Assembly (NCBI GenBank): GCA_965220265.1
Contig: CBDCPM010000004.1
Coordinates: 1,860,001 to 1,924,000 of the forward strand
Source of the DNA: Bin87 sp965220265
Lineage (GTDB): Bacteria; Chloroflexota; Dehalococcoidia; Lucifugimonadales; UBA3495
Direction of reading: 5' to 3'
Length of the DNA stretch: 64,000 bases
The notes beneath the pieces were generated by a model. That model did no database searches and was not told the origin of the DNA. It worked only from the letters and a program-made list of their open reading frames with translations. Shown piece after piece: positions 27,058 to 36,428 of this stretch. Position numbers and translations under genes: made by a program. Every line of letters begins with the position of its first letter. Positions within the stretch are counted from its first letter, which is position 1.

Positions 27058-28787
27058 TAAACCCGAATCCACCGAAGCGATGGGCCGTGGCGTTGCCACC
27101 AGGGATGATGGGCAAGGGAAGGCGAACGGGGCAGGCCCGATTCCAGTAGATGGGGATGAGGGCGGCGTGAGGTTGGCACACAGCTACGATGATGGCGGCC
27201 CGCGGTGGCGATGCTGGGCGAAATTGTCAGGGCAGCGTGCAGCAAGAGACGCTCGGGGACCAGCCTGGCGCAAGTCTGCGAGGCGGTCGGGTAGTCTGGT
27301 GAGTGGGTCAGGCGCTAGCCGTTCCATCAGGCAGGAAATGGCAGAGCGCGCAATCGAGCGAGGGCGCGACTGAACTGGTTTTCCCAGGGCCAGCGCTGGG
27401 GCAGATGCAAAGTGAGGCGGCGCGCCGAGCGGGTGAGCCGTCCGGCGATGGAGAAGAACCGCCGCCGCAGGGTCTTGGTGGTCACCACCGGCTGGCCCAG
27501 ACCGATGCACGCCGTCCAGCGTGCCAGGTTGTGAGCCATCACCTGGACGGCCAGCCAAGCGGCGTTGGCGGGGAAGCGGCCCGAGGGGAGATGGTTCAAC
27601 CCCACGCCGTACTTGAGGTCGCGGATGGCATTCTCGATCTCAGCGTGGCGGCGATGGTCGGCCTCCAGTTCCAGGGTGTCCCCCTCCCGGTCGGTGATGC
27701 AGCCGTGATAGCTGTAGGCGGCGAAGAGGGCCAGCTGGGAACCGGACGTGGGCTGCACCCTTCGGACGATCAGCCGCACCGGTGCAGCGTCGGGCTCACT
27801 CTGAAAGGGGATGTAGCTGGTCTCCGCCGCGTCGGCGGCGCCGTCCAGCCAGTAAGGGATCGGCGTCCAGTCCTGGTCGGGTATCGCCTCGATGATATTG
27901 CGCAGGCTTTTATGCTGGCGGATGGTGATGGAGAAGCGGACATCCATATCGCGGCAGACGGCGACCAATGCGTGGGCATAGAAGCCACTGTCGGCCCGCA
28001 CCGTGAGTTGTCCCCTGGCCCCGGCGTAGGGCACCCGTCCCACCGTTTCACGCAGGAAGTGGGCGGCGCCGCGAACGGTGTTGGCGCGGCCCTCGCGCAG
28101 CCGAGACATCAGCACGTCGCCGGTTCCGGTCCCAGTAGTCCGGGCCCAGGCCAGCAGCGGGTGATAGCCCCGCTGGCCGGCATAGCTGTGGTGGCGGCCC
28201 CTTCCTTGGCCAGTCCGTAGGTTTCGCAGATGGTGGAGTCCAGGTCGATGGTCAACGGCCCGTCGCCGGGTCCCGCTCCAGCCGACCAGGCCCGGGCCAG
28301 CAACTCCCGGCTCACCCGATCCAGCTGGCGAACATGGCCCCACCGGAAGCTGCGCAGGAACGTGCCCAGGGTGGAGGGCGCCTTGACTACGCAGCCGATG
28401 GCGCCAGCCGTCCCGCCGGTGCGCAACACGTCGGCGTCGTCAATGCAGTCGCCCCCAGCCAGCGCCGACGCCACCAGCGTCATCAGCTTGTCGCCAGGAT
28501 TGGCTCGGCCCGGGGCATTGCCCAGGTCGAGGCGCCGGTCAACCAGTTGGGGCAGGCCCAGGTGGCGGGCCAAGGTGGTGGGAAGGATCAGCCCAGCATT
28601 GGCCACCAGGCGGTGGTCATCAAAGGTGATTTGGATGCGGTCGGGATGGTCAAGTGGTAGCATCTATTGAGTGCTCCTGGTCTCGGGTCGGTTTTGTGTT
28701 TCCAAAACCATTATCCCCGAAGCACAGGAGCACTTTCTTATCCCTTCAGCACGCCGCTACACTCATCTTTTCGGTGGATTGAGGCTT
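27058..28787 (-). mobile_element. IS1380-family element, copy A (decayed)
   Basis: The ends share the core AATCCACCGAA: TAAACCCGAATCCACCGAAG at 27058 and the inverted TAAGCCTCAATCCACCGAAA ending at 28787. It is about 1.73 kb. Its right end lies just inside the 5' part of the channel gene that follows. A second, intact copy is at 52408-54130 in the same orientation. The roughly 250-bp interval 26803-27057 before the element holds no gene. Confidence 0.82.
27327..28663 (-). pseudogene. IS1380-family transposase, frameshifted
   Basis: The N-terminal part (ITFDDHRLVANAGLILPTTLARHLGLPQLVDRRLDLG, DGPLTIDLDSTICETYGLAKEGA) and the C-terminal part (AGQRGYHPLLAWA, LTVRADSGFYAHALVAVCRDMDVRFSI, AEIENAIRDLKYGVGLNHLPSGRFPANAAWLAVQVMAHNL) match the intact copy at 52680. 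The frame is lost near 28195, followed by a few extra residues (TTGTGTGDVL), so at least one indel and a small repeat expansion occurred. Confidence 0.85.
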
Positions 28788-29736
28788 ACGTCCGCCTCCA
28801 GCATGCGGTGTTCCGCGTGCTGGAGGCGGACAGCGGTGGCGCGGCTCGGGTGATGGACTTTACCATCTTCGGGCTGGTGCTGTTTAGCGCCGTTAACCTT
28901 GCTGTGGGCAACACTGGACTAGAGTTCTTCTTCATCAGCGTATTCGCCGCCGAGTACCTGATCCGACTGTGGTGCATCGTATGGCACCGCAACTACCGGC
29001 AGGGCGGTTTGAAAAGCCGGCTGCGCTACGCCACGACCAACGCCGCCGCGATCATCGACTTCATCGCCATCTGGCCGACCCTGGTGGTGATGATCATCTT
29101 CGGCGAGGTCGGAGTGCTGCCCATCTTCCGCCTAGTATTACAACGACGCATTTACGATGGGACGCTTGCCGCTGGCCCATTCCCTTCGCAAATGTACGTC
29201 GTACAAATGTCGCAACAGTACTTGCGCCACGAAGCTTTCCCGAAGCAGCACGTCAAGCCGTCGTTGGAATACTAGTGTCCCGGCTGATCATGACCGGCCG
29301 CCGCTTTCCCGCGATGCGGCTCATGGGTCGGGTGATGCTGCGGTCGGCCGGCCAGTTGATCAGCGTGCTGGTGACCCTCAGCGTGTTCTGGCTGGCAGCA
29401 GGCTACCTCATGCACTCAGCGGAAACCAACCTGCCCAACGGGAACCACGAACAGTTCGGAGACATCGGGGAATCGTTGTGGGCCTCGGTGGTGATACTGA
29501 CCACGCTGCCATCCCTCGAGGTGGTGCCGGGAACCCTGATCGGACGAGTGATCGCCGGATTCATCGCCCTCCTGGGCATCGGGCTGTTCGCGCTGCCCAC
29601 CGGCATCCTGACATCCAACTTCATGGAGGCCTATCAGCACGCGCGGGACAGCGCAGGGCAAATAGAGCTGAGCACGTGCTGGGTGAAGACCGCTGCCCAA
29701 CGGGGGCGATCGCACTGGCCGCCTGCCCTGGGCTAA
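28788..29736 (+). pseudogene. Voltage-gated ion channel subunit, broken by a MITE and truncated by IS1380
   Basis: The product has the S1-S4 region (ARVMDFTIFGLVLFSAVNLAVG, LEFFFISVFAAEYLIRLWCIVW, AIIDFIAIWPTLVVMIIFGE) and, after the MITE, the pore region (RSAGQLISVLVTLSVFWLAAGYLMH, ESLWASVVILTTLPSLEVVPGTLIGRVIAGFIALLGIGLFALPTGIL). The filter reads TTLPSLEV where potassium channels have TTVGYGD. IS1380 removed the original start. The 140-bp MITE at 29135-29274 splits the rest; deleting it with one TA restores the frame (LPIFRL-VSRLIMTGRRFPAMRLMG). Confidence 0.8.
29133..29274. repeat. MITE, 140 bp plus TA target duplication, inside the channel gene
   Basis: The left arm TAGTATTACAACGACG and the inverted right arm TAGTATTCCAACGACG match at 15 of 16 positions, with TA at each border (29133-29134, 29273-29274). 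It has no gene. The tips are similar to the MITE at 23510 but the bodies differ. Confidence 0.85.
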
Positions 29737-29790
29737 CCGTTCAGGAGGCGGTAGCCAATCCGGCTTTCGCGTAATCTGGCGATGGGGCGT

Positions 29791-30711
29791 TTAGCGCAGT
29801 TCCCGAGGTAACGTGAACGTGATGTCCTCTTCGGCCCCTTCCAGCAGGGTTACCTTCTCCGGATTCAGCGCCTCGATCACCGCTTCCACCAGGACCTCCG
29901 GCGTGGACGCACCGGAAGTTATGCCCGCCCGCTGGCATCCCACCAACCATTCCGGGTCAATTTCGTCCGGGCCGTTGATCAGGTAGGCCGGCGTACCGTT
30001 GGCCTCGGCAACCTCCCGCAGCCGGTTGCAGTTCGACGAGTTCTGGGCGCCGATCACCAGCACCACATCGACCAATCCGGCCATCTGGGTGACCGCGTCC
30101 TGGCGGTTGGTCGTCGCATAGCAGATGTCGTTTCGAACCACAGCGCCGGGAAAACGTTCCTGGATGGCGCCGATGGCGTTGGCAGTATCGCCCACGGACA
30201 GGGTCGTCTGGGTTATGACGGCAACCTCGGTGTCGTCGGACCAGTCCATGTCAGCGCTGACTTCCTGCTCGGACAGGGGCGCGGAATCGTTGATCAGCGT
30301 CATCGGTGCCTGGCCCATGGTTCCGCGGACTTCCTGGTGCCCCTGGTGCCCCACCAGCAGCACTCTCTTGCCTTCCCGATGGTACTTCTTGGCCTCGTTG
30401 TGCACCCGGGTCACCAACGGGCATACCGCGTCGATGACCCTGAGGTTGCGCTCGGCCGCTTTCTCGAAATCCTCCGGCGGCGAGCCGTGCGCCGAGAACA
30501 CCACCAGGGAGCCGTCGGGAACCTCGTCAACCTCTTCCACCGTGATGGCTCCCTTCTGCTCCAACTCGGCCACAACGTATGGGTTGTGCACGATCTGATG
30601 TTTGACATACACCGGCGCCCCAAATCGCTCGAGGCACTCTTCCACCACGTCAATGGCTCGAACGACTCCGGCACAGAACCCTCGTGGAGAACTCAATATC
30701 ACTTCAACCAT
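29791..30711 (-). CDS. ispH: 4-hydroxy-3-methylbut-2-enyl diphosphate reductase
   Basis: This 306-residue iron-sulfur enzyme makes IPP and DMAPP in the last step of the MEP isoprenoid pathway. The three cluster cysteines are Cys13 (SPRGFCAGV), Cys97 (IDAVCPLV) and Cys197 (NDICYATTNRQ). VKHQIVHNPYVV, SAHGSPP, GHQGHQEVRGT and GITSGASTPE are all conserved. The start at 30711 (MVEVILSSPRGFC) fits the family; the frame is open 20 codons further upstream. Confidence 0.95.
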   Translation of the reverse strand: MVEVILSSPRGFCAGVVRAIDVVEECLERFGAPVYVKHQIVHNPYVVAELEQKGAITVEEVDEVPDGSLVVFSAHGSPPEDFEKAAERNLRVIDAVCPLVTRVHNEAKKYHREGKRVLLVGHQGHQEVRGTMGQAPMTLINDSAPLSEQEVSADMDWSDDTEVAVITQTTLSVGDTANAIGAIQERFPGAVVRNDICYATTNRQDAVTQMAGLVDVVLVIGAQNSSNCNRLREVAEANGTPAYLINGPDEIDPEWLVGCQRAGITSGASTPEVLVEAVIEALNPEKVTLLEGAEEDITFTLPRELR

Positions 30712-30817
30712 CTTGTAATCCTCTCGCAGCGCACCGTTGCCCCTGCGGCCCATGATCCCTTGAATGCTCATTCAGTAAATCCTGCTTATCTTTTCTCGTG
30801 AATATCGGATATCGTCC

Positions 30818-31993
30818 CTAGGCGTTGTCAGGCGCCCAGCCCCACGGTCGGGGCCCCCAGCCGGCTTCGTACACCTCGCCCCGCTTCACCGACAGCACGG
30901 GGGTAACCGCGCGTTCCGATTGCCGGCCGTTGCCCAGCACGTCATAGACGACCCAGTCGCCGTCCTGGATGTCCAGCACCGAAACGTCGGCCTGCTTGCC
31001 GATTTCCAGGCTGCCCAGGCGTTCTTCTTCGCCAATTGCCCGGGCCGGATTGATGGTGCACATCTCGACCACCCGGTCCAGCGTGAATCCCATCGCGAGG
31101 AACCGTGTCATCATCTCGGTCATGCTGTGAACCGTGCGGATGCGTCCGGGAACGGTCAGGTCGGTGCTGATGCAGTGAGGTTCCACTCCTTGGTCCAGCA
31201 CCCGCTCGCCGATGTCGAAGCTGAAGTTGGCGCGGCCGTGCGCGGTGTCCAGCCAAACGCCCCGCTCGTGAGCTTCCCGCGCCTCGGGAACCAGGTTGCC
31301 GTCGCTGTCCAGCACGCCGCCCGGATTGGCGGTGAAAAAGTGGGTGACGATGTCTCCCGGTTCCATGATCGGGAGCAACTCCCGGATCACTTCGGCGGGA
31401 TAGCGCTTTTCGGTGTCGCCGATGTGCACCATGAGCGGCACGCCGGCCTCTTTGGCCGCTCGCTTGGCCAGGCGCGGCATCTCCATGCCCATGATCTCCA
31501 GCGCCGGCGAGACCATGCGGGCCTTCACGCCGCGGATGGTGCCGTTGCTTTCCTCAATGACCTGTACCGTTCGCTCCAAGTCGATGCTGCTGAGCGAAAA
31601 AATGTCCGGCGTGGTGGCCAGTCCGGTACGGCAGATGTGCAGGAAGGGAATGATCTCGGTGGCGTTGTTGGGAATGATGTGCGCCGGAAACCCGCCGTAG
31701 GTATCGCAGCCGCTGCTGCCGGCGTCCACCATCGTGGTGACGCCGGCGCGGACCCCGCCGACGTCGGCGTTGACGCCATTTCCGTTCACTCCCTCGTACA
31801 CATGGGTGTGCAGGTCGATCAGGCCGGGGGTTACGTACTTGCCCCGCACCTCCACGACGCGCGAGGCTTCATCAGCGGCGATGTCGGCGGCGACGGCTGC
31901 TATTTTGCCGTCGGTTATTGCCACGTCGTAAGCGCCGTTCAAGTTCTGGGTGGGGTCGATTACCGTGCCGCCTTTGATGAGCAGGTCGTACAT
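30818..31993 (-). CDS. Amidohydrolase/deacetylase-family protein
   Basis: A 391-residue metal-dependent TIM-barrel hydrolase of the dihydroorotase-like superfamily. Metal-binding signals are GLIDLHTHVYEG, a likely carbamylated lysine in IRGVKARMVSP, His in LMVHIGDT and VTHFFTAN, and the catalytic Asp in CISTDLTVPG. The C-terminal NPARAIGEEERLGSLEIGKQADVSVLD closes the small beta domain. Homologues are often annotated as N-acyl-D-amino-acid or adenine-like deaminases without proof. It follows ispH on the same strand with about a 100-base gap. Confidence 0.82.
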   Translation of the reverse strand: MYDLLIKGGTVIDPTQNLNGAYDVAITDGKIAAVAADIAADEASRVVEVRGKYVTPGLIDLHTHVYEGVNGNGVNADVGGVRAGVTTMVDAGSSGCDTYGGFPAHIIPNNATEIIPFLHICRTGLATTPDIFSLSSIDLERTVQVIEESNGTIRGVKARMVSPALEIMGMEMPRLAKRAAKEAGVPLMVHIGDTEKRYPAEVIRELLPIMEPGDIVTHFFTANPGGVLDSDGNLVPEAREAHERGVWLDTAHGRANFSFDIGERVLDQGVEPHCISTDLTVPGRIRTVHSMTEMMTRFLAMGFTLDRVVEMCTINPARAIGEEERLGSLEIGKQADVSVLDIQDGDWVVYDVLGNGRQSERAVTPVLSVKRGEVYEAGWGPRPWGWAPDNA

Positions 31994-32115
31994 GGGCGCG
32001 CTTCCTCCGTCGTTCTCGAGCTGCGGTCAGCCTAGTCAGCGGCGGTAATAGTGTCAAGGCAGTTGTCGCTATTCGCGCAATCACCTCCTAATGCAATTGA
32101 CTTGGTTCTCCGAAT

Positions 32116-32622
32116 TCATTCCACAAGCGCATCGGCCAGTCGGGTACCGCATTCAACCAGATCTATGTTCCGCAGTTGACCGCGGAAATTGACACGGTTG
32201 CTCCGTTTCCGCAATTCATCAGCAACTTCCCGCCCTAGCACTCTGCGACGGCACCCCCCGACAGGATAGAACCGATAGCGAATATTCCTGGGCAAGAGTT
32301 CGTCAGCAACCGAGATTCCGCCGCTTATCTGCGCCAGGAAGTCGCTGGTTTCCTTACGGCCGGTGGTCAACTCCACCGGCACGACCCAAGGTCCGCCGTC
32401 GGTATCGTCGCCCCCGACGAACAAATAGTCGCAACGCTGATGGCCGTTGGGAAGACGCCACTGACTATGGAGGACGCGAAACGTTTCAGAATCTATGTGG
32501 ATTAGTGCATAAGGCGCAGGAGTACCGGTCACGTCTAATGAACAACCGCGGTCTCTACAACTTGTCGCGTGGCACAGGGGGTCGGTTCGCATCTTGACAG
32601 CAGCGACGGCGGTTGCTGGCAT
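32116..32622 (-). CDS. Partner protein of AAA ATPase, possible PD-(D/E)xK-like nuclease
   Basis: A 168-residue protein of no family I can name with certainty. The N-terminus has Cys17, Cys22 and Cys27. The centre reads HQRCDYLFVGGDDTDGGPWVVPVELTTGRKETSDFLAQISGG. CD (64-65) followed about 20 residues later by E84-L-T resembles the D...ExK active site of restriction-type nucleases, but Thr stands where Lys is expected; Lys90 is near. Its ATG overlaps the ATPase stop (TAATG), and AAGGAGGG lies immediately upstream, so the two proteins are made in step. Confidence 0.6.
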   Translation of the reverse strand: MPATAVAAVKMRTDPLCHATSCRDRGCSLDVTGTPAPYALIHIDSETFRVLHSQWRLPNGHQRCDYLFVGGDDTDGGPWVVPVELTTGRKETSDFLAQISGGISVADELLPRNIRYRFYPVGGCRRRVLGREVADELRKRSNRVNFRGQLRNIDLVECGTRLADALVE

Positions 32623-34187
32623 TATCCCTCCTTAAGGCGTTCAATCCGGTTGGAAATCTTAGCAAAGCGGTTATAAAGTTCAGCGGTAACGAGCCCGAAC
32701 TCGGACGGAAACTTTCCCATTTCTTTGTCAAGTGGTATTTCCCTTACCACCGAACTGTTGCCGTCCGCATTCGGCTCAAAGAACCACGCGCCAACTTCGT
32801 CAGGGTTGAGCGCAAGATCGGCGCCGGCTATCCCCTCCCGACGCTCAATAGGAAGCTCGGACATCAGAACCAGATTAGCCAGCTCTTCCAGCACCCACTC
32901 GCTGTGCGTTGTGATGATGATGCGGACGCCGGATTTCACCGCTGCGGCCAGCAGGCGGGTGAATGCAACCTGCATCTCCGGGTGCAGGTGCGACTCCGGC
33001 TCTTCAATGATGAGCGTGTCGCCCGGCCGGACGATATGGCGCAAGTACAGCGCCACCGGAGCCAGCTCCGACACCATTGATGATGCATTCATCAGCGGTA
33101 GGTCACGCCGCCAACCCGACGGTCTATAGACGAAGGCTGGGTAGTCAATTTGGGAGCGCTCAACGCGTACTGCTCCCCCCATTAACCCCCGTTCTAAGCG
33201 CAACGCCAAGTCGTTACCCCAGCCTTTCTGCTCTCGGAAGATAGGCTCGGATGCCAAAGAGACCAGTTGTTCCAGAAAGTCGCCGAGTACGCCAGACAGT
33301 ATGGGCATCGGTGAATCGCGGCGCAATGCTGTGCGTGATGCGCCGGCAATCAGGCCCCGTACCGCCACCTGATGGGCGTGCATTACGCCGGCGCGGTCAG
33401 CGGGGAGATAATGCGCCGGATGCCCTAAAGGACCGACGATATGAGAAAGCGCCGAGCGCGCAAGCCAGCCCAAAACCTGGTGGGCGTTATCCTGTTTCTC
33501 ATCGCCTTCCGGTTCCGTCAGCCAGAAAAGCCGCGGGAAAAAGGCGTTCTGCCCGATGCCTATGGGCAAAGCATCCGGGATTGAGGCGCCGATATTAAAA
33601 CTTTGCCCGGCCAAGGTAATCTCGTACCGGAAAGAACTGCTATACCCTGATTTCGCCGTGGACTTGCCGTGGATGGCAAAACGAGATTCCGCGTTATTCG
33701 GATAACGGATCAGGTTTTCGGTTTTGTCGATACCGAAGCATCTCACGATTTCGCTGTCCAGAACTTCGCTCACGCCGCCAACTCCTCTGATAACACGACG
33801 TACAAGTGCTGCGATCGCCTCCGGCAACTCGAAGTCTTGAGCCGACGACTCCGGGTGGAAGATTGCTTCCGGACGCGGCCGACGTTCCTGCGCCCACGTA
33901 TTAAGGACGGCGATGTCGTCCGCAGACAAGTCAATGTCTTGTGTCGGCATTATTGCCGGGAGTCCGGATGTAAACATCCGGTCGAAGTTGCTCCGGTAAG
34001 CAGAGTTCCCGGAATAAGAGCCGAGAAACTGGTGCAGTGCGTAAGTCAGCACCGCCAAGTAGGATTTGCCCGTATTGCTCGGCCCCACGAACACGCTCAT
34101 CGGGCGCAGTTCCACTCGCCCCCGGGCGATTGGGCCGAAATTGGAGACCGTTAGTTCTAGAGTATTAACGCCGGCTTCCGTAGCCAT
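32622..34187 (-). CDS. AAA-family (AAA_21/OLD-like) ATPase
   Basis: A 521-residue ABC-type ATPase related to OLD/RecF-like AAA_21 proteins. Walker A is VGPSNTGKS (residues 34-42), the signature-like stretch is MNASSMVSELAPVALYL (366-382), Walker B is DTLIIEEPESHLHPEMQ (390-406) and the switch His is in IIITTHSEWVLEEL (423-436). There is no visible TOPRIM domain. AGGAGG sits 8 bases before ATG 34187. The one-base overlap with the partner gene points to a two-component system; ATPase-plus-nuclease pairs of this layout are common in phage defence, so a defence role is inferred. Confidence 0.8.
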   Translation of the reverse strand: MATEAGVNTLELTVSNFGPIARGRVELRPMSVFVGPSNTGKSYLAVLTYALHQFLGSYSGNSAYRSNFDRMFTSGLPAIMPTQDIDLSADDIAVLNTWAQERRPRPEAIFHPESSAQDFELPEAIAALVRRVIRGVGGVSEVLDSEIVRCFGIDKTENLIRYPNNAESRFAIHGKSTAKSGYSSSFRYEITLAGQSFNIGASIPDALPIGIGQNAFFPRLFWLTEPEGDEKQDNAHQVLGWLARSALSHIVGPLGHPAHYLPADRAGVMHAHQVAVRGLIAGASRTALRRDSPMPILSGVLGDFLEQLVSLASEPIFREQKGWGNDLALRLERGLMGGAVRVERSQIDYPAFVYRPSGWRRDLPLMNASSMVSELAPVALYLRHIVRPGDTLIIEEPESHLHPEMQVAFTRLLAAAVKSGVRIIITTHSEWVLEELANLVLMSELPIERREGIAGADLALNPDEVGAWFFEPNADGNSSVVREIPLDKEMGKFPSEFGLVTAELYNRFAKISNRIERLKEG

Positions 34188-34533
34188 TATAAATCCTCCT
34201 GCGACGGACACACTATGAGCCGCGCAACCATTCTAGCAGACGCTCGCCCCCGTCCTGCAGGGCTATCGCATATAAATGTTTCTGGTCAGATAGTATTACG
34301 ATACCATGGCCGGCACGGCAAATTTTTGACCTGTCGACTGCATCGCATGGGACTTCAGGAAGTTTTCGAGCCCTAAAATCGTCCGAAAATAGAGCGTTGC
34401 GGCCTCGAAAATTTCATATGCGATAACCCTGCCCCGTTCTTTCTCTCAACTGGCGACTCCGGCCTCGATGTCCTATACTCCCGTTCAATCAACAGCAAAC
34501 CCATAAAAGCGCAACCCTGCTGCGGAGGCCACT
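34188..34533. other. Divergent intergenic region, no gene seen
   Basis: 346 bases between the start of the ATPase gene and the start of the gamma-glutamyltransferase gene. It must hold two outward promoters, but I cannot mark convincing boxes. No RNA gene is evident. Confidence 0.5.
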
Positions 34534-36300
34534 ATGGTATTGGGACTCAGAAGCTACCGCCCCCTGGTCGGCGGCGTTACCCACATGGTTAGCACCGGCC
34601 ACTACCTGGCCACGGCTGCCGGTTACCGGATCCTGGAGCAGGGCGGCAACGCCATTGACGCCGGGGTAGCCGCCGGGATCGTTATCAACGTGACCCTGCC
34701 CCAGTACACCAGCTTCGGCGGCGTGGCTCCCATCATCATCCACCATGCCGAGTCCGGCGATACCAGGGAGATCAGCGGTCTCGGTCGATGGCCTGCCGAG
34801 GCGTCCAGCGATTATTTCCGCACCGAACACGGTGGCGACATGCCCCATGGAGTGATGCGCACCGTGACCCCAGCTGCGCCGGACGCCTGGCTCACCACCC
34901 TCAGTCGTTACGGCACGATGACCTTCGAGCAGGTGGCCACGCCGGCGCTGGAGATTGCCGCCGGCGGGTTCCCGATCCCGGCTACGCTGCACCGCGCCCT
35001 GGCCAGCAGCGGAGACAACATCATCCTCGATGAAGGGGACACCAGCCAGTGGACCAGCACCATGCAGATCTTTTATCCCAATGGCAAGGCGTTGGGCGTC
35101 GGAGATCTCCTGGTACAGTCCGACCTTGCACGCACCTTCCGGCGCATGATTGACGCCGAACGCGGTGCGTCCGGCCAGGGCCGGGAGGGCGCCCTCCAGG
35201 CCGCGCGGGACCTCTTCTATAAGGGCGACATCGCCGAGGAAATGGTCGCGTTCATTCGGGGCCAGGGCGGGTGGCTGTCCATGAACGACCTGGCGGCCTT
35301 CTCCGTGGGCGTGGACACTCCGCCTATGATTGACTACAAGGGCCCGGACTCCGCAGAAATCCAGGTGTACGCCTGCGGTCCGTGGTGCCAGGGGCCGATG
35401 AACCTGCACGCCCTGCGTATCCTGGAAGGCTGCGACCTGCCGGGCATGGGCCACAATTCGGCCGAGTACATTCACACCGTACTTGAAGCCCTGAAACTGG
35501 CTTTTGCCGACCGTCACGCCTACTACGGTGACCCCGATTTCGTCGATGTGCCCATGGCCGGCCTGCTCTCCCGGGAGTACGCGGACATCCGGCGACGGGA
35601 GATTGACCCCAGCCGCGCTCATCCCGAGATGCCCGACGCCGGAGACCCCTGGGCGTTTCAGTCAGGGACTGGCCCCGCGGCCCGCAAACCGGAACCAGTG
35701 GCCGGACCGCTGTCGGCGGATACCTCGTATATCTGCGCTGTGGATCGCTGGGGCAACGCTTTCTCCGCCACGCCCAGCGACGGGTTCGGCGGCGCGCCCA
35801 TTGTGCCCGGTCTGGGTTTCATGGTGTCCGCTCGCGGAGCGCAAAATTGGCTGGACGAAGATCATCCCGCCGGCCTTGCGCCCGGAAAGCGGCCCCGCCT
35901 CACTCCCAATCCCGCGATGGCGTTCCGGGACGGCAAACCCTGGATGCCCTTCGGAACGCCGGGCGGCGACGTGCAGCCCCAGTCCATGGTCCAACTCTTC
36001 CTGAACGTTGCCGAATTCGGAATGGACGTGCAGCAGGCAATCGAAGCCCCACGCGCATCCACCTGGAGCTTCCCCAATTCCTTCTGGCCCCACGCCTATC
36101 GACCCGGTCTGGTCGGCGTTGAATCCCGCATCGCGCCCTCCGTGGTGGACGACCTCCGCAAACGCGGTCACGACGTGGACGTGTGGAACGAGTGGACCCC
36201 GCGGATGGGTTCCTTGTGCGCCATTGAGATCGATCGTGAGCGCGGGAGCCTGTTCGGGGGCGCCGATTTGCGCCGAGACGGCTACGCGATGGGCCGCTGA
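34534..36300 (+). CDS. Gamma-glutamyltransferase family protein (Ntn hydrolase)
   Basis: A 588-residue proenzyme of the GGT family, which hydrolyses or transfers gamma-glutamyl groups. It matures by self-cleavage at a Thr that becomes the nucleophile, here Thr397 in LSADTSYICAVDRWGNAFSATPSDGFGG. The GGNAIDAGVAAGIVINVTLPQYTSFGG segment and the late GTPGGDVQPQSMVQLFLN are characteristic. No secretion signal is seen, so it may be cytoplasmic. The stop is followed by a strong hairpin terminator. Confidence 0.88.
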   Translation: MVLGLRSYRPLVGGVTHMVSTGHYLATAAGYRILEQGGNAIDAGVAAGIVINVTLPQYTSFGGVAPIIIHHAESGDTREISGLGRWPAEASSDYFRTEHGGDMPHGVMRTVTPAAPDAWLTTLSRYGTMTFEQVATPALEIAAGGFPIPATLHRALASSGDNIILDEGDTSQWTSTMQIFYPNGKALGVGDLLVQSDLARTFRRMIDAERGASGQGREGALQAARDLFYKGDIAEEMVAFIRGQGGWLSMNDLAAFSVGVDTPPMIDYKGPDSAEIQVYACGPWCQGPMNLHALRILEGCDLPGMGHNSAEYIHTVLEALKLAFADRHAYYGDPDFVDVPMAGLLSREYADIRRREIDPSRAHPEMPDAGDPWAFQSGTGPAARKPEPVAGPLSADTSYICAVDRWGNAFSATPSDGFGGAPIVPGLGFMVSARGAQNWLDEDHPAGLAPGKRPRLTPNPAMAFRDGKPWMPFGTPGGDVQPQSMVQLFLNVAEFGMDVQQAIEAPRASTWSFPNSFWPHAYRPGLVGVESRIAPSVVDDLRKRGHDVDVWNEWTPRMGSLCAIEIDRERGSLFGGADLRRDGYAMGR

Positions 36301-36320
36301 TTTACCATCCGCCGTAAAAC

Positions 36321-36361
36321 AAGAGGGCGGCGCCGGGAAGATTCCCGGCGCCGCCCTCTTT
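36321..36361. terminator. Bidirectional rho-independent terminator
   Basis: A near-perfect 18-bp G+C-rich stem (AAGAGGGCGGCGCCGGGA with its inverse) closes on a three-base loop and is followed by TTT on the plus strand. On the minus strand the stem is followed by TT and A/T-mixed bases. It lies between the convergent ends of the GGT gene and the sensor/regulator gene. Confidence 0.85.
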
Positions 36362-36428
36362 GAATGCACGCTGAGTGTGACAGTAGATTGACGTGGTTGT
36401 GGCGCTTCGTTTCGTTTTATCCCGCGAG

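Noticed and set aside
30920..32035. 371-residue plus-strand frame over the amidohydrolase
   Set aside because: Antisense shadow; the minus strand has full catalytic motifs.
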